Source: Chthoniobacterales bacterium
Lineage (GTDB): Bacteria > Verrucomicrobiota > Verrucomicrobiia > Chthoniobacterales > UBA10450
Reading direction: 5' to 3'
Length of the DNA stretch: 38,611 nucleotides
NCBI GenBank assembly: GCA_013815325.1
Contig: JACDGM010000042.1
Location: forward strand, 1 to 38,611
In this document: positions 28,996-37,627 of the stretch, in pieces
How positions within the stretch are numbered: position 1 is the stretch's first letter
Layout of the letters: every line of letters starts with the position of its first letter
The notes under the pieces: generated by a model
The model's input: only the letters and a program-made list of their open reading frames with translations
Database searches by the model: none
What the model was told of the DNA's origin: nothing
Made by a program: the position numbers and the translations under genes

Positions 28996-30216
28996 TCACT
29001 CATCGCTGGCCCCTGCGCGCCTCTTTTCGATTTGCGCCGCCTGAGCCTGAAAGCCGCTTCGCAAGTCCGCCAGGCCTGCCTTTAATTCTCCTATCTCTTT
29101 CTCCTGCTCTTCCACCCGGCGATGCTCCTTCAAGAATTCGTTGAGCAACATCGCGTTCACTTCCTCGTAACGGACGCTGAAGGGTTTGCCTTGCTCATCG
29201 CGCATCACCAGCTCGGGAGCGACTTGGGCGACCTCTTCCGCGACCAGGCCGAACTGCGCGGCGCCCTCGGGATCGAAATCCTTTTTGTAACGGAAACTCA
29301 CCGGCCGCAGCGCCAGGATGGCTTCACTTTGTTTATCCATCGGCTTAATGGCTTTCTTGAAACGCGCCGAGGAACCCCTCACTCCAAGCTGCCCGGCAGC
29401 GTTGACGCCGACCGGCTGCAATCCGCCCAGCGCGAGGCCGCGAATGCCTGCGACATAAGTAGCGGTTTGCGTCCCCGGAGTTCCGATCCGGATCGTGTTC
29501 GCTTCGCTGGCGCTGCCGCCAACGTGCCCGATCTCGATGTTGTTGCTCCCAGTCTTTAGAACCGAGCCGGCAGAAAAGCCTAACACGGTGTTGTTACTGC
29601 CGGTCGTGAGAAAGCCGGCGGCAAAGCTTCCTACGGCCACGTTGTCTATGCCAGTGGTATTCATGTTCAAGGCGCCGTAACCCACCGCGGTATTGTCGTG
29701 GCCAGTGCTATTGAAGGCGATCGTTTTCGCTCCGAAGCCGGTGTTATAGCTGCCGGTTGTGCTGAAGCCTAGCGCCGAATCGCCCACCGCCGTATTATAG
29801 TTACCCGTCGTATTGAACACGAGCGCGTCCGAGCCGATGCCAATGTTACTGAAGCCAATAGTGTTTGAATAAAGAGCCCCGCCGCCGACTGCGACGTTTG
29901 CGTTGCCCGTCGTATTGGAATACAGCGCTAGATAGCCAACTGCGGTTTCTCCATCGCCGAGGGTATTGTTAAAAAGGGCACTAGCACCGACCGCCACACT
30001 TCCCGAGCCGTATGTATTGTGATAAAGAGCTTCAAACCCGGCCGCAGTATTTCGCCCGAAGGCGTCAGATGGCAAGCTAAACAGCGCATCCTGACCGAGC
30101 GCCGTGTTTTCGATAGGATAAGCGCCGCCCGGCGGAGGTGTGACAGCGAGGATTGTAGATGCTGGAGTAAGGGTGACGAAAGCAACGATTCCAACGATGG
30201 ATAGGTTTGTCTTCAT
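28996..30216 (-). CDS. Secreted YadA-head-like repeat protein with C-terminal S74 chaperone domain
   Basis: Exported, probably trimeric surface or fibre protein. The ATG at 30216 is chosen because it opens a signal peptide (TNLSIVGIVAFVTLTPASTILA); 406 residues. Residues about 40-235 are near-perfect 17-residue repeats of the type TAVGYLALYSNTTGNAN, the trimeric-autotransporter head pattern. At about 282-365 lies an endosialidase-type intramolecular chaperone (Peptidase_S74): SSARFKKAI with the Ser/Lys autocleavage residues, then ALRPVSFRYK, FGLVAEEVAQVAPELV and VRYEEVNAMLL. A coiled coil follows (about 362-402). No YadA-type outer-membrane anchor is present, so it may be released or held by another component. 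Confidence 0.88.
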   Translation of the reverse strand: MKTNLSIVGIVAFVTLTPASTILAVTPPPGGAYPIENTALGQDALFSLPSDAFGRNTAAGFEALYHNTYGSGSVAVGASALFNNTLGDGETAVGYLALYSNTTGNANVAVGGGALYSNTIGFSNIGIGSDALVFNTTGNYNTAVGDSALGFSTTGSYNTGFGAKTIAFNSTGHDNTAVGYGALNMNTTGIDNVAVGSFAAGFLTTGSNNTVLGFSAGSVLKTGSNNIEIGHVGGSASEANTIRIGTPGTQTATYVAGIRGLALGGLQPVGVNAAGQLGVRGSSARFKKAIKPMDKQSEAILALRPVSFRYKKDFDPEGAAQFGLVAEEVAQVAPELVMRDEQGKPFSVRYEEVNAMLLNEFLKEHRRVEEQEKEIGELKAGLADLRSGFQAQAAQIEKRRAGASDE

Positions 30217-30374
30217 ACAGTGAGCGCAGTGCCGGGACATTCGCACCATTGACAGATTAGCCAAACCGAATCTGACGGAGAGCGTCTGCGACCAAATTTG
30301 TCCAACACCAATTTATCGGCAACAACATCGCTCACATCAGCCATAGATATAATTAGAACGACATTGCAGAAGAT

Positions 30375-31443
30375 TGGACGGCTTGGCTTTTGCTCAGCTA
30401 TTTAGCCATTGCGGAGATCTGTCAGGGCCAGGAGGCACCCACCCTGCTCCGAGCCCGATAACTCTAGACCCCCCATTCAGCCCGGCGCCTATCAGACGGG
30501 TGATACGACGATGTTGGAGCGAACAGAATTCGTCCGTCTGGGAGCGGGCCATGGCCGATTGCCTTGGTAGTACACGGCGGCGGGTTCCACGGCGGACGAT
30601 TCGATGAGGCGGATATCACGCCCGTTTACAGGGATCTGGTGAACGCGGGATTTTCACTTTCGGAATTTCTTACCGATTGGCCCCGCCTGGAATGACTCCA
30701 GGGCAAAGTGACCACGATTTGGACTCAACCTCCGGGCGACCGCCTGAGCAGACTAACGACATGAAGCAGCAGGTGCTCTCAGCGCGTTTTGATACTCGCG
30801 GCAATGGCACTGTTGTTGTGATTGGAGGCTCCGCTGGCGGAAGCCACGGCGTTTGGGTGGCTATTGACACGACGGCAAGCCAAGGGGGCCTCGCTTGGCA
30901 ATTGTCAAAGCGCGTTAACGCGACCTCCAGCCTCTCGGGCGCATATGATTATCCAAGATTGATCCCACCGATCCAAATGATGGGCCATCCGAGCTGGTGA
31001 GGCAATTGAGACAGGTGATTCTTAACTGTAGGAACCTTACCAGGTCCCAGATCGCCCAAATTTACGCGCTCTCGCCTGTGGTTTTAGTTACAAGCAGTGA
31101 CGTCAAACCGATGCAGCTCATCGACAGCACGACCGACACGCAGCCGGCGCCGCAACGCATCGCCATGACCAATGCCTTGACCGCTCATGGAGTAACCAAC
31201 TTTCAATCCTTCACTCCGCAAGGAAGCCTGGGCCACGCCTTCGACTATTGGAACATGACCGACCCGGCCACACGGCTCACGATCGGCCAGGAAGTTATCA
31301 ATTTCCTGAACGCAAACATCCCCGCCTCATTAAGGTTAGCGTGCCTTGGGGAAGGACTCGTTGTCCAGGGCGCACGCCTAATCTCCTCTCGGGGCGAAAC
31401 CGTCTCCGTCCCGCTCGCACTCGCCGTTTCCTGTTCCAGGTAA
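30375..31443 (+). pseudogene. Decayed alpha/beta-hydrolase (esterase/lipase-like) gene
   Basis: A secreted esterase-type gene spread over at least four frames. First, 30375-30461 encodes a signal-like WLLLSYLAIAEICQGQEAP and then stops. Next, 30504-30695 encodes WPIALVVHGGGFHGG, the HGGG oxyanion-hole motif, and ends at a TGA. Then a frame shifted by one base near 30665 continues YRLAPPGMTPGQSD and GGSAGGSHG (nucleophile Ser) to a TGA at 30998. A further shift near 30955 gives ELVRQLRQVILNC, ALSPVVLVTSSD and GSLGHAFDYW (probable catalytic His). The order matches one carboxylesterase-like protein. With two frameshifts and several stops it cannot make a functional enzyme, unless the sequence itself has errors. 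Confidence 0.82.
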
Positions 31444-31536
31444 TCGTCCGAGACCGACGAGTCCTCCATCGAAAACCACACCAGACGAGTGCCGGTCCAA
31501 CCCTCATCCCTCGAGTTCCCGATTGAGCCGGTAGCT

Positions 31537-32424
31537 CTAAATGCTTGAATAAGCCCGACTGATGGCCTTGCGCGTCGCGGAGCGAATCGAAAACATGGTG
31601 GAATTAAGCGAGTCCTGCGGGCGAGAACGCGCTCCTTCAAGCTCAGCGGCAATGCGTTTAACTTCTGTGGCATTCCGTGCAACAGCGCTTTCGAAGATCG
31701 TCCTGGCACATTCGTAGAGTTCGATGTCGTAGGAGTTATTCTCAATGATCAAGTCGAGCGTCGATTTTGCGAGATCGTGCTTCTTTGGCCGGGAACGGGT
31801 GACGTTGAAACTGGAGTAGGTGTTGAACTGCCAGCCGAAGCGCAGCTTCATCAGGGCCAGGCTTTCCTCGAAACGCTCAGAGAGGCCCACGACAGCGAAG
31901 TGTCGCCGGAGATTGTCCTTGGCCTTCTCCGAGATTTCTGCCGTGCAGGGCTCTTCATAATCAGCTCCCGCGATTATCTTTGATTGCACATTGTCCCGTC
32001 GGGACCAGCGCACGAAGTCGTCGATCGTCCAGTTCCCGCGGCGAAATTTCCAATAGAGCGGGTGTAATTTATAGCTCCGCATGAAGTAAAAGGCGGAGAT
32101 GACCCGATCAACGGGTTCGCGCAAGACGGTAATGTAGGTGGCCGGCTGCGGGAGAACCTCGTGAAGGCCAAAGAGCATGTGCCCCTTGAACATGCGGGTT
32201 CTCTGCAAGCGGCGCGGAGATAGCTTTCGCAGATGCGCGGACGACCATTCGAAGAGAACCGGATCGATCGAATACATTTGCAGGAGAGGATACTCCCATT
32301 CGATCAAGCGGTTAAGAGTGGTGCCGGCGGTCTTGGGGAGGTGCAGGAAGATGACCGCTTCGTCTGCGCTTGCCCGGTTGATATCCGTTGCTTCGGCGCT
32401 TGGCGCAATCGAGGATTTCATCAT
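31537..32424 (-). CDS. Sulfotransferase (sulfotransferase family 2-like), copy 1
   Basis: Transfers sulfate from PAPS to a carbohydrate or other acceptor. The 295 residues include the 5-prime-phosphosulfate loop HLPKTAGTTL (28-37) and the 3-prime-phosphate motif LREPVDRVISAFYF (101-114), as in carbohydrate sulfotransferases such as heparan 2-O-sulfotransferase-type enzymes. No membrane helix is seen, so it likely works in the cytosol. Its start overlaps by one base the stop of the upstream glycosidase-like gene (TAATG). It is clearly paralogous to the sulfotransferase at 33518: both share the KTAGTTLNR loop, the RMFKGHM/RVVRGHM region, VVGLSERF and YDIELYE. Confidence 0.88.
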   Translation of the reverse strand: MMKSSIAPSAEATDINRASADEAVIFLHLPKTAGTTLNRLIEWEYPLLQMYSIDPVLFEWSSAHLRKLSPRRLQRTRMFKGHMLFGLHEVLPQPATYITVLREPVDRVISAFYFMRSYKLHPLYWKFRRGNWTIDDFVRWSRRDNVQSKIIAGADYEEPCTAEISEKAKDNLRRHFAVVGLSERFEESLALMKLRFGWQFNTYSSFNVTRSRPKKHDLAKSTLDLIIENNSYDIELYECARTIFESAVARNATEVKRIAAELEGARSRPQDSLNSTMFSIRSATRKAISRAYSSI

Positions 32425-33521
32425 TAATGGCGATACTTACCTTCAGTAACCAGCTTCTGCTTGTAGCCCTCGTAACCCAGTCGCCTGGCTTCGTCCCAAG
32501 CCTTCGATACATCTGCCGATGTTGCAGGACTCATGCCATCGCCATGCCACAGCTCCCAATATTCTCCCTGCGCATGGACGAGATTGAGAACGGCCATTTC
32601 GATCGAGCCCATGCGGTCGTTAGGACGGGAGAGACTTGCCAGGCTTTGAAACCCGTGGTGCGCGCGGTCTCGATACTTTTGCACGAGAGCGTAAGACATC
32701 ATGCCGCTGTCTTCCCTGCGACCAGTAAGCTGGCAGTTCTGAATGGTGAAGCGCTCGGGGTATTTACCCAGACCGTATTCGATAATGCGCTCATTGAATG
32801 CGGGAGGCAGATCCAAAACTTTGGAGAGGTGTAGAGATACCTCCTGTCGAGGGAAAGCCTGGGCCCATTGGTCGGTATAAGTTTTGTAAACGTCGAATAG
32901 TTTCTCTTCGTAATTACCGAGAGCAGCCCAGCGCCGGAGCTCGGAGTGAGACTTCGGTAGGTGCATCTCGGCGCTGAGGAAATTGGCGCAGGTGAGGACG
33001 ACGGAGACGCAGAGCGGATCGGACGCATAGTGTTGCCCGAGCTGCCGAATGATCGCGGAAAAATCGCGCTGATATATAGGGTCCCAAGGAACGGGAATCG
33101 CGATGGCCTGGCCAACATTGGCGCGATGTGGATTTCTGACCTGCGTGTTAAAGGATTGCCCGCCCTCGTCATAGACGAAAGCGGGAGTGTGTGCTCCGGG
33201 CTTCAGGCCGAGCTGATATTTGACATTGACTTTTCGGAGCACGCCCACCGCTTTGTCGAGCGCCGTAAAATCCGGCTTCCCTTGTTCCTTCTCAATATCT
33301 TTCCAGGCGAAATTGAGGCAAACCCCGTTCAGATGTGAATTCGCCCGAATTTGGCTGGAAAATTCTTCCAGTGCTTGCTCATCTTGAGGAAGTTTTTGCA
33401 TTACCCATAAGCCGGTGCGGATTGGCGGCTCGCGCTCGCCCGCGGCGTGGGTTGGATTGGCGAGCAAGCAGATGAACCCGCATAGAACCCCAATGAGTCG
33501 GCAAGTCGGCAGGTGGGTCAT
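32424..33521 (-). CDS. Secreted TIM-barrel glycosidase-like protein
   Basis: 365 residues with a signal peptide (LIGVLCGFICLLANPTHAAG). The start of the barrel, VCLNFAWKDIEKEQGKPDFTALDKAV, has the W-x-x-I-E-x-x-x-G-x-x-D/x-F pattern typical of GH42, GH10 and other clan-A beta/alpha barrels. Candidate acids are Glu in NFLSAEMHLP after strand 4 and a late Glu in QGEYWELWHGDG; neither is proven. It may trim or remodel the exported glycan, or be an inactive relative. It is sandwiched between two sulfotransferase genes, overlapping one by 4 nt and the other by 1 nt, so the three are made together. Confidence 0.65.
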   Translation of the reverse strand: MTHLPTCRLIGVLCGFICLLANPTHAAGEREPPIRTGLWVMQKLPQDEQALEEFSSQIRANSHLNGVCLNFAWKDIEKEQGKPDFTALDKAVGVLRKVNVKYQLGLKPGAHTPAFVYDEGGQSFNTQVRNPHRANVGQAIAIPVPWDPIYQRDFSAIIRQLGQHYASDPLCVSVVLTCANFLSAEMHLPKSHSELRRWAALGNYEEKLFDVYKTYTDQWAQAFPRQEVSLHLSKVLDLPPAFNERIIEYGLGKYPERFTIQNCQLTGRREDSGMMSYALVQKYRDRAHHGFQSLASLSRPNDRMGSIEMAVLNLVHAQGEYWELWHGDGMSPATSADVSKAWDEARRLGYEGYKQKLVTEGKYRH

Positions 33522-34351
33522 AGGATAGATGTAACTTTGCTCACCAGAAAGCGTCCGCTACCAAGAGTAGACTGAACGAAGCTCTCGAACTTTCCGGGGA
33601 TCGGGGTAGAGCTGGTAAGAAGCGCCGTCTGTTGGATTGCTTCCTTGTTCTGGCGCAGATCCTCTTCGAATCGTTTCCGGCCAAACTCGTAAAGCTCGAT
33701 GTCATACCTGTTATGCTCCCGAATCATTTCGACCATCGCGGGATCGACCGCGGGACGAGTCTTGGCGACTTTGCGGTTTTCGTAATAGGGGATATCCCAT
33801 CCAAACAATGCGCCGATGAGCAATAAACTTTCCTGAAACCTTTCACTCAGTCCCACCACTCGAAAGGAAGTGGTTAAGTTTTGCTTCGCGGTTTCCAGAA
33901 CATGTTCATCGCACGGCCCGACACTTGGAGCGCCGGCCACCAGCTTGGTCTGCAGATTCCGACGCTGCGCGGTAATCTCGAGGTAATCCTCCAGGCCGAC
34001 TCCTTTGGCTCGTAATTTCCGGTAGAGGGGATGTAAAGGGCGCCGCAAGATAAAATAGTAAGAGGACAGAATCCGGGCCACGGGATCGCGGAGCATGGTG
34101 ATGTAGGCGCCTCCCTGAGGCAGGCATTCGTGGATGCCGTAGCTCATGTGGCCGCGAACCACCCGCAGCCGGCGTCTCCGTTCTTCCGACAAGGTCTTCA
34201 ATCGTCCGGTAGTCGCACGAATGCGAAAGGGGTCGATGGTGAAGATCAACCGCGGATCGTATTGCCACTCGATGATACGATTGAGCGTAGTCCCTGCGGT
34301 CTTTGGAATATGGAGGAAGATCAAAGCCTTGTCATTGGTCTCGCGAGTCAT
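33518..34351 (-). CDS. Sulfotransferase (sulfotransferase family 2-like), copy 2
   Basis: 277 residues; PAPS 5-prime-phosphosulfate loop HIPKTAGTTLNR (14-25) and 3-prime-phosphate motif LRDPVARILSSYYF (87-100), with the RVVRGHMSYGIHE segment likely near the catalytic base. Roughly half of its residues can be aligned by eye with copy 1, so the pair arose by duplication and probably sulfates different positions or sugars of the same glycan (inference). It starts 58 nt after the flavoenzyme gene and its stop overlaps the start of the glycosidase-like gene (ATGA). Confidence 0.88.
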   Translation of the reverse strand: MTRETNDKALIFLHIPKTAGTTLNRIIEWQYDPRLIFTIDPFRIRATTGRLKTLSEERRRRLRVVRGHMSYGIHECLPQGGAYITMLRDPVARILSSYYFILRRPLHPLYRKLRAKGVGLEDYLEITAQRRNLQTKLVAGAPSVGPCDEHVLETAKQNLTTSFRVVGLSERFQESLLLIGALFGWDIPYYENRKVAKTRPAVDPAMVEMIREHNRYDIELYEFGRKRFEEDLRQNKEAIQQTALLTSSTPIPGKFESFVQSTLGSGRFLVSKVTSIL

Positions 34352-34409
34352 AGGGAAAATCCTTCAGCCGGCATGACTACCTCTGACCACCCTGAAATGG
34401 GGCAAGGGC

Positions 34410-35741
34410 TCAGCGGCTGAGACTGGGAGCAGCCAGTGATTCCGCGAACGCGCCGGCTTGCATCGCTTCGGTGCGTGGGGGCGGTGCGTTCTCGGCCCGG
34501 CGTGCGGTCATGAGGCGACGCATAGACTGGCGTGATTTGTTGTTCTCAACGATGTGGCCATAGAGCCGGCCAGCGAATAAGTCTGTGATGTCGTCCTGAT
34601 TAACACCACTCGCCATCCGGGTAAAGACGAGAGGATATTCCCAAAAGCAATCGATGAGATCGCGAACGGCGTCCTGGCCCTGGCGGTTAATCATCTCGTA
34701 ATCAGCAAACGGGTTTCCGTTGCTCCTACTGTCTGCGCCGAGATATTTGCCGATGGCTTGCGCGGCAAACTCGCCTTCCCTCATCGAAAGGAAGACACCG
34801 AAAGAGAAGATTGGATCGGTGAACTCATGCGCGTCGCCGACGCAGAGAAATCCTTTTCCGGTATAGTCATTGGCTGAATAGCTATAGCTGGTGTTGGTGC
34901 GGACTTCGTCGAGGAAGTCCGTATTGGTAATGCGCCGGGTGAGGTCGGGATTCAAATTGAGCAGCTCGGTGCGCAGGAACTCCGCCTTGTCGAGACGCTT
35001 CTCTTTAAAGTAGGCCGCTGATGTGACGACACCGAGGCTGGTCTCCGTTTCACTCACTGGTATCATCCAGGCCCAGTGATTCTTTGCCTTGTAGAAGATG
35101 AGGGTGTTGCCGGGCACCTTCGAGGGCTCCGTGCCGGAATCCCGGACTACGTCGGCTAGCTGTGAATAGACGGCGATCTGGTTGGCGTAGCCGCCTTTTA
35201 CCTTACGGCCGGTAAAGCCGCGGCTGGCTAGGAAAGTCGCTTGGCCAGAACAATCGACCAGCACGTCGCAATGCAGATTTTCCAGGACACCGCCGTCGGT
35301 GCGGATCTGCAGACCGGTGATGCGGTCGCCTTCCTGGATCGGCGAGATGGCTTCGCATTCCATGTATTCGGCGCCGCGTTGGCGGGCTGCTTCGAGCAAA
35401 ACGTTGTCATAGGTGCTCCGCGTGACTGACCAGGTCGAGGTCGGGATGAGCACGTTCGTTTCCGGGCAGCGGCGTTTCACTTCCACCCAGAACGGGACGC
35501 CGTGTGGATTGAAAACATTCACTCCGTGTTTAACTGGATAATCCTGCGCGAGCATCTCGGATTCGAGCCCCAGATCGCGGATCGCTCCCCGACATTCCCC
35601 ACTCAGTGACTCACCAATGTGATAGCGGGGAAAAGCATGCCGTTCGATGATCAGCGGCTGGATGCCAGCTTGCAGTAGATGCAAGGCCGTCGTGGAACCC
35701 GCGGGGCCGCCTCCGAGAATGATAACTTGTCGTTTTTTCAT
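34410..35741 (-). CDS. FAD-dependent oxidoreductase of the flavin-dependent halogenase family
   Basis: 443 residues from the ATG at 35741, chosen because the Rossmann fold starts at once (KKRQVIILGGGPAGSTTALHLL). An upstream in-frame start at 35828 would add 29 residues of poor composition. Family features: GGGPAG FAD loop (10-15), FPRYHIGESLSG (38-48), a Lys followed by G (Lys71 in YPVKHGVNVF) placed like the catalytic lysine of FADH2-dependent halogenases, the halogenase-type WAWMIP motif (223-228), and the FAD motif GFLCVGDAHEFTDPIFSFG. It may halogenate or oxidise a substrate, possibly one tethered to the carrier protein encoded at 38377. Geranylgeranyl-reductase-like oxidoreductases are the alternative. 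Confidence 0.78.
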   Translation of the reverse strand: MKKRQVIILGGGPAGSTTALHLLQAGIQPLIIERHAFPRYHIGESLSGECRGAIRDLGLESEMLAQDYPVKHGVNVFNPHGVPFWVEVKRRCPETNVLIPTSTWSVTRSTYDNVLLEAARQRGAEYMECEAISPIQEGDRITGLQIRTDGGVLENLHCDVLVDCSGQATFLASRGFTGRKVKGGYANQIAVYSQLADVVRDSGTEPSKVPGNTLIFYKAKNHWAWMIPVSETETSLGVVTSAAYFKEKRLDKAEFLRTELLNLNPDLTRRITNTDFLDEVRTNTSYSYSANDYTGKGFLCVGDAHEFTDPIFSFGVFLSMREGEFAAQAIGKYLGADSRSNGNPFADYEMINRQGQDAVRDLIDCFWEYPLVFTRMASGVNQDDITDLFAGRLYGHIVENNKSRQSMRRLMTARRAENAPPPRTEAMQAGAFAESLAAPSLSR

Positions 35742-35843
35742 TTTGTCTAACCGAACTAACGGGTTGGGTTGTTGAACACGAGGATTTGATGCCGTCCCCC
35801 GCACCACTGCGCTTCCAAAGCAGTTCAAGATTGTTTGGGTATT

Positions 35844-35859
35844 TTGACATAAATGTCAA
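35844..35859. promoter_or_regulatory. Perfect palindrome, operator-like
   Basis: TTGACAT-AA-ATGTCAA, a 7-bp perfect inverted repeat with a 2-nt centre, lies in the intergenic region between the flavoenzyme gene (-) and the adenylation gene (+). On the minus strand its TTGACA could serve as a -35 box with AACAAT 18 nt downstream as a weak -10 for the flavoenzyme operon. A bound repressor would then block that promoter. No regulator gene is in the window. Confidence 0.5.
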
Positions 35860-35931
35860 GCAACAACCGCGAATCGGACGTGTTCGAGAAGGGGCTCTTT
35901 TTTCCGGGCGAAGCCCGCCCGACGTGCCCAA

Positions 35932-35959
35932 TTGACCACTCAGCGACGGAATGTATGAT
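35932..35959 (+). promoter_or_regulatory. Sigma70-type promoter for the adenylation gene
   Basis: TTGACC (35932-35937) and TATGAT (35954-35959) are separated by 16 nt, each one mismatch from consensus. The predicted transcript start near 35966 leaves a leader of about 70 nt before the GTG at 36038. The palindrome at 35844 is about 75 nt upstream of the -35 box. Confidence 0.55.
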
Positions 35960-36037
35960 GTGCGCGGTGGAAACTAAACGCGTAGAAGGGCACTGGGCCG
36001 GGCGTGATTTCCCCGGGGCCGTGAAGGCTTAATCGTC

Positions 36038-37627
36038 GTGCCCTACCTATTGCATCAACTTCTCTCGGTCAGCGCGGCGTTGCGTCCGGACGCGGAGGCG
36101 GTGCGCCTTGTTGATGAGGCGATGACCTACGGTGAGCTAGAGGCTCGGAGCAATCAGCTCGCACGAGCATTGATCGAGACCGGCGTTGTTCCGGGCGACC
36201 GGGTTGGGATCTATCTGAAGAAATCCCCGGCGGCGATCGTAAGCATTTTCGGGATACTGAAGACTGGAGCGTGCTATGTGCCGGTGGATGCGAATGCACC
36301 GGGAATGCGTCTCGTCGAAATTGCGCGGCAGTGCGGTTTCCGTGCATTGATCACCAGTGGCTCGCTCTTTGAAAAAATCCAGAAGGGTCTGGAGGAGGAG
36401 TGTCAATCAGCAGCGCTGTTTTTTGTCGATGAGTTGCCCCAGACAACACCTTCATCTATCGGCCACTCCCTCTCGCAGGTATTACCGCAATACCCGGCTG
36501 AGCCTCCGGCGGTGAACGTGGTTGATCACGACCTGGCCTATATCCTCTTTACCTCCGGCTCTACCGGGACACCTAAGGGTGTGATGCTATCTCACCTGAA
36601 CGCGCTCACCTTCGTCAATTGGGCGGTGGAGACCTTTGACATCTCTTCCGATGACCGGCTCTCGAACCACGCGCCATTTAATTTTGACCTCTCGGTCTTC
36701 GACATCTTTGTAGCCATAAAGGCGGGAGCAGCCATCTCGCTGGTTCCGGAAGGGCTATCGGTATTCCCGCTGCAGCTGGCGTCGTTCATCGAGAAACAAA
36801 AGATCACAGTCTGGTATTCAGTGCCGATGGTGTTGATGCTTCTGCTCGGGCGGGGCAAACTGGAAGAAGGCAACCTTAGCTCGCTCCGCTGGGTTCTATT
36901 TGCCGGTGAAGTCTTTCCGACCAAACACCTGCGCACGTTGATGGAGAAACTGCCTCACCCCAGTTACGCAAATCTTTACGGGCCGACGGAAACCAATGTT
37001 TGCGCCTACTACGAAGTGAAAACGCTTGCCGCGGAGGCGACGGCGCCGATTCCTATCGGAAAAGCCTGCGCCAATACAGAGTTAATCGCGATCGACGAAG
37101 CAGGTGAGCGAGTGACGAGGCCGGGAACAGAAGGGCTGCTTTACGCCCGCGGCTCGACAGTCATGCAAGGCTATTATGGCCGGCCGGAGAATACGAATTC
37201 CGCTTTCATTCGAAATCCGTTTGCGGTGGGGCGGGAAGAGAAGCTTTACTGCACCGGTGACTGGGTGACTTTGGATGATTATGGCAACTACCTCTTCGTC
37301 GGCCGGAAGGATCATATGATCAAAACGCGGGGTTACCGCGTCGAGCTGGGTGAAATCGAGGCGGTCATGGTAGCTCATCCGGCGGTGGACGAAGCGGTCG
37401 CGCTGGCGGTTCCAGACGAGGCGATCGGTAACGCAATCCAGGCGGTCGTGACAATCGTAGGGAACGGTTCTCTCGATGCCGCCGAGTTAAAGCGACATTG
37501 CGCAGAGAAGCTGCCGCCGTACATGATCCCGGAGAAAATAGATTTTCCTGCAACCCTTCCCCGGACCGACAACGGAAAAATCGATCGGCGGCGTCTGCAG
37601 AGCGAGCGGATGACTCCGTCTGCCTAA
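36038..37627 (+). CDS. Stand-alone amino-acid adenylation enzyme (NRPS A-domain/DltA-like)
   Basis: Activates an amino acid as its adenylate and loads it onto a carrier-protein thiol. The 529 residues from a GTG start contain all core motifs: AYILFTSGSTGTPKG (A3, about 167-181), FNFDLSVFDIF (A4; Asp217 is the residue that grips the alpha-amino group, so the substrate should be an amino acid), NLYGPTETN (A5), YCTGDW (A7), RKDHMIKTRGYRVELGEIE (A8) and the catalytic Lys in NGKIDRR (A10). No fused carrier or condensation domain is present. The carrier protein gene at 38377 is the obvious partner. It overlaps the convergent nucleotidyltransferase gene by 4 nt. Confidence 0.9.
   Translation: MPYLLHQLLSVSAALRPDAEAVRLVDEAMTYGELEARSNQLARALIETGVVPGDRVGIYLKKSPAAIVSIFGILKTGACYVPVDANAPGMRLVEIARQCGFRALITSGSLFEKIQKGLEEECQSAALFFVDELPQTTPSSIGHSLSQVLPQYPAEPPAVNVVDHDLAYILFTSGSTGTPKGVMLSHLNALTFVNWAVETFDISSDDRLSNHAPFNFDLSVFDIFVAIKAGAAISLVPEGLSVFPLQLASFIEKQKITVWYSVPMVLMLLLGRGKLEEGNLSSLRWVLFAGEVFPTKHLRTLMEKLPHPSYANLYGPTETNVCAYYEVKTLAAEATAPIPIGKACANTELIAIDEAGERVTRPGTEGLLYARGSTVMQGYYGRPENTNSAFIRNPFAVGREEKLYCTGDWVTLDDYGNYLFVGRKDHMIKTRGYRVELGEIEAVMVAHPAVDEAVALAVPDEAIGNAIQAVVTIVGNGSLDAAELKRHCAEKLPPYMIPEKIDFPATLPRTDNGKIDRRRLQSERMTPSA

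Noticed and set aside
30348-30353. TATAAT as promoter of the broken hydrolase gene
   Set aside because: No reasonable -35 box lies 15-19 nt upstream, so it is too weak to list as a feature; it may be a relic.
35896-35919. CGGGC-GAA-GCCCG hairpin near a T run as a terminator
   Set aside because: The T run precedes the stem on the plus strand, and on the minus strand the stem is followed by A residues, so neither orientation fits an intrinsic terminator.
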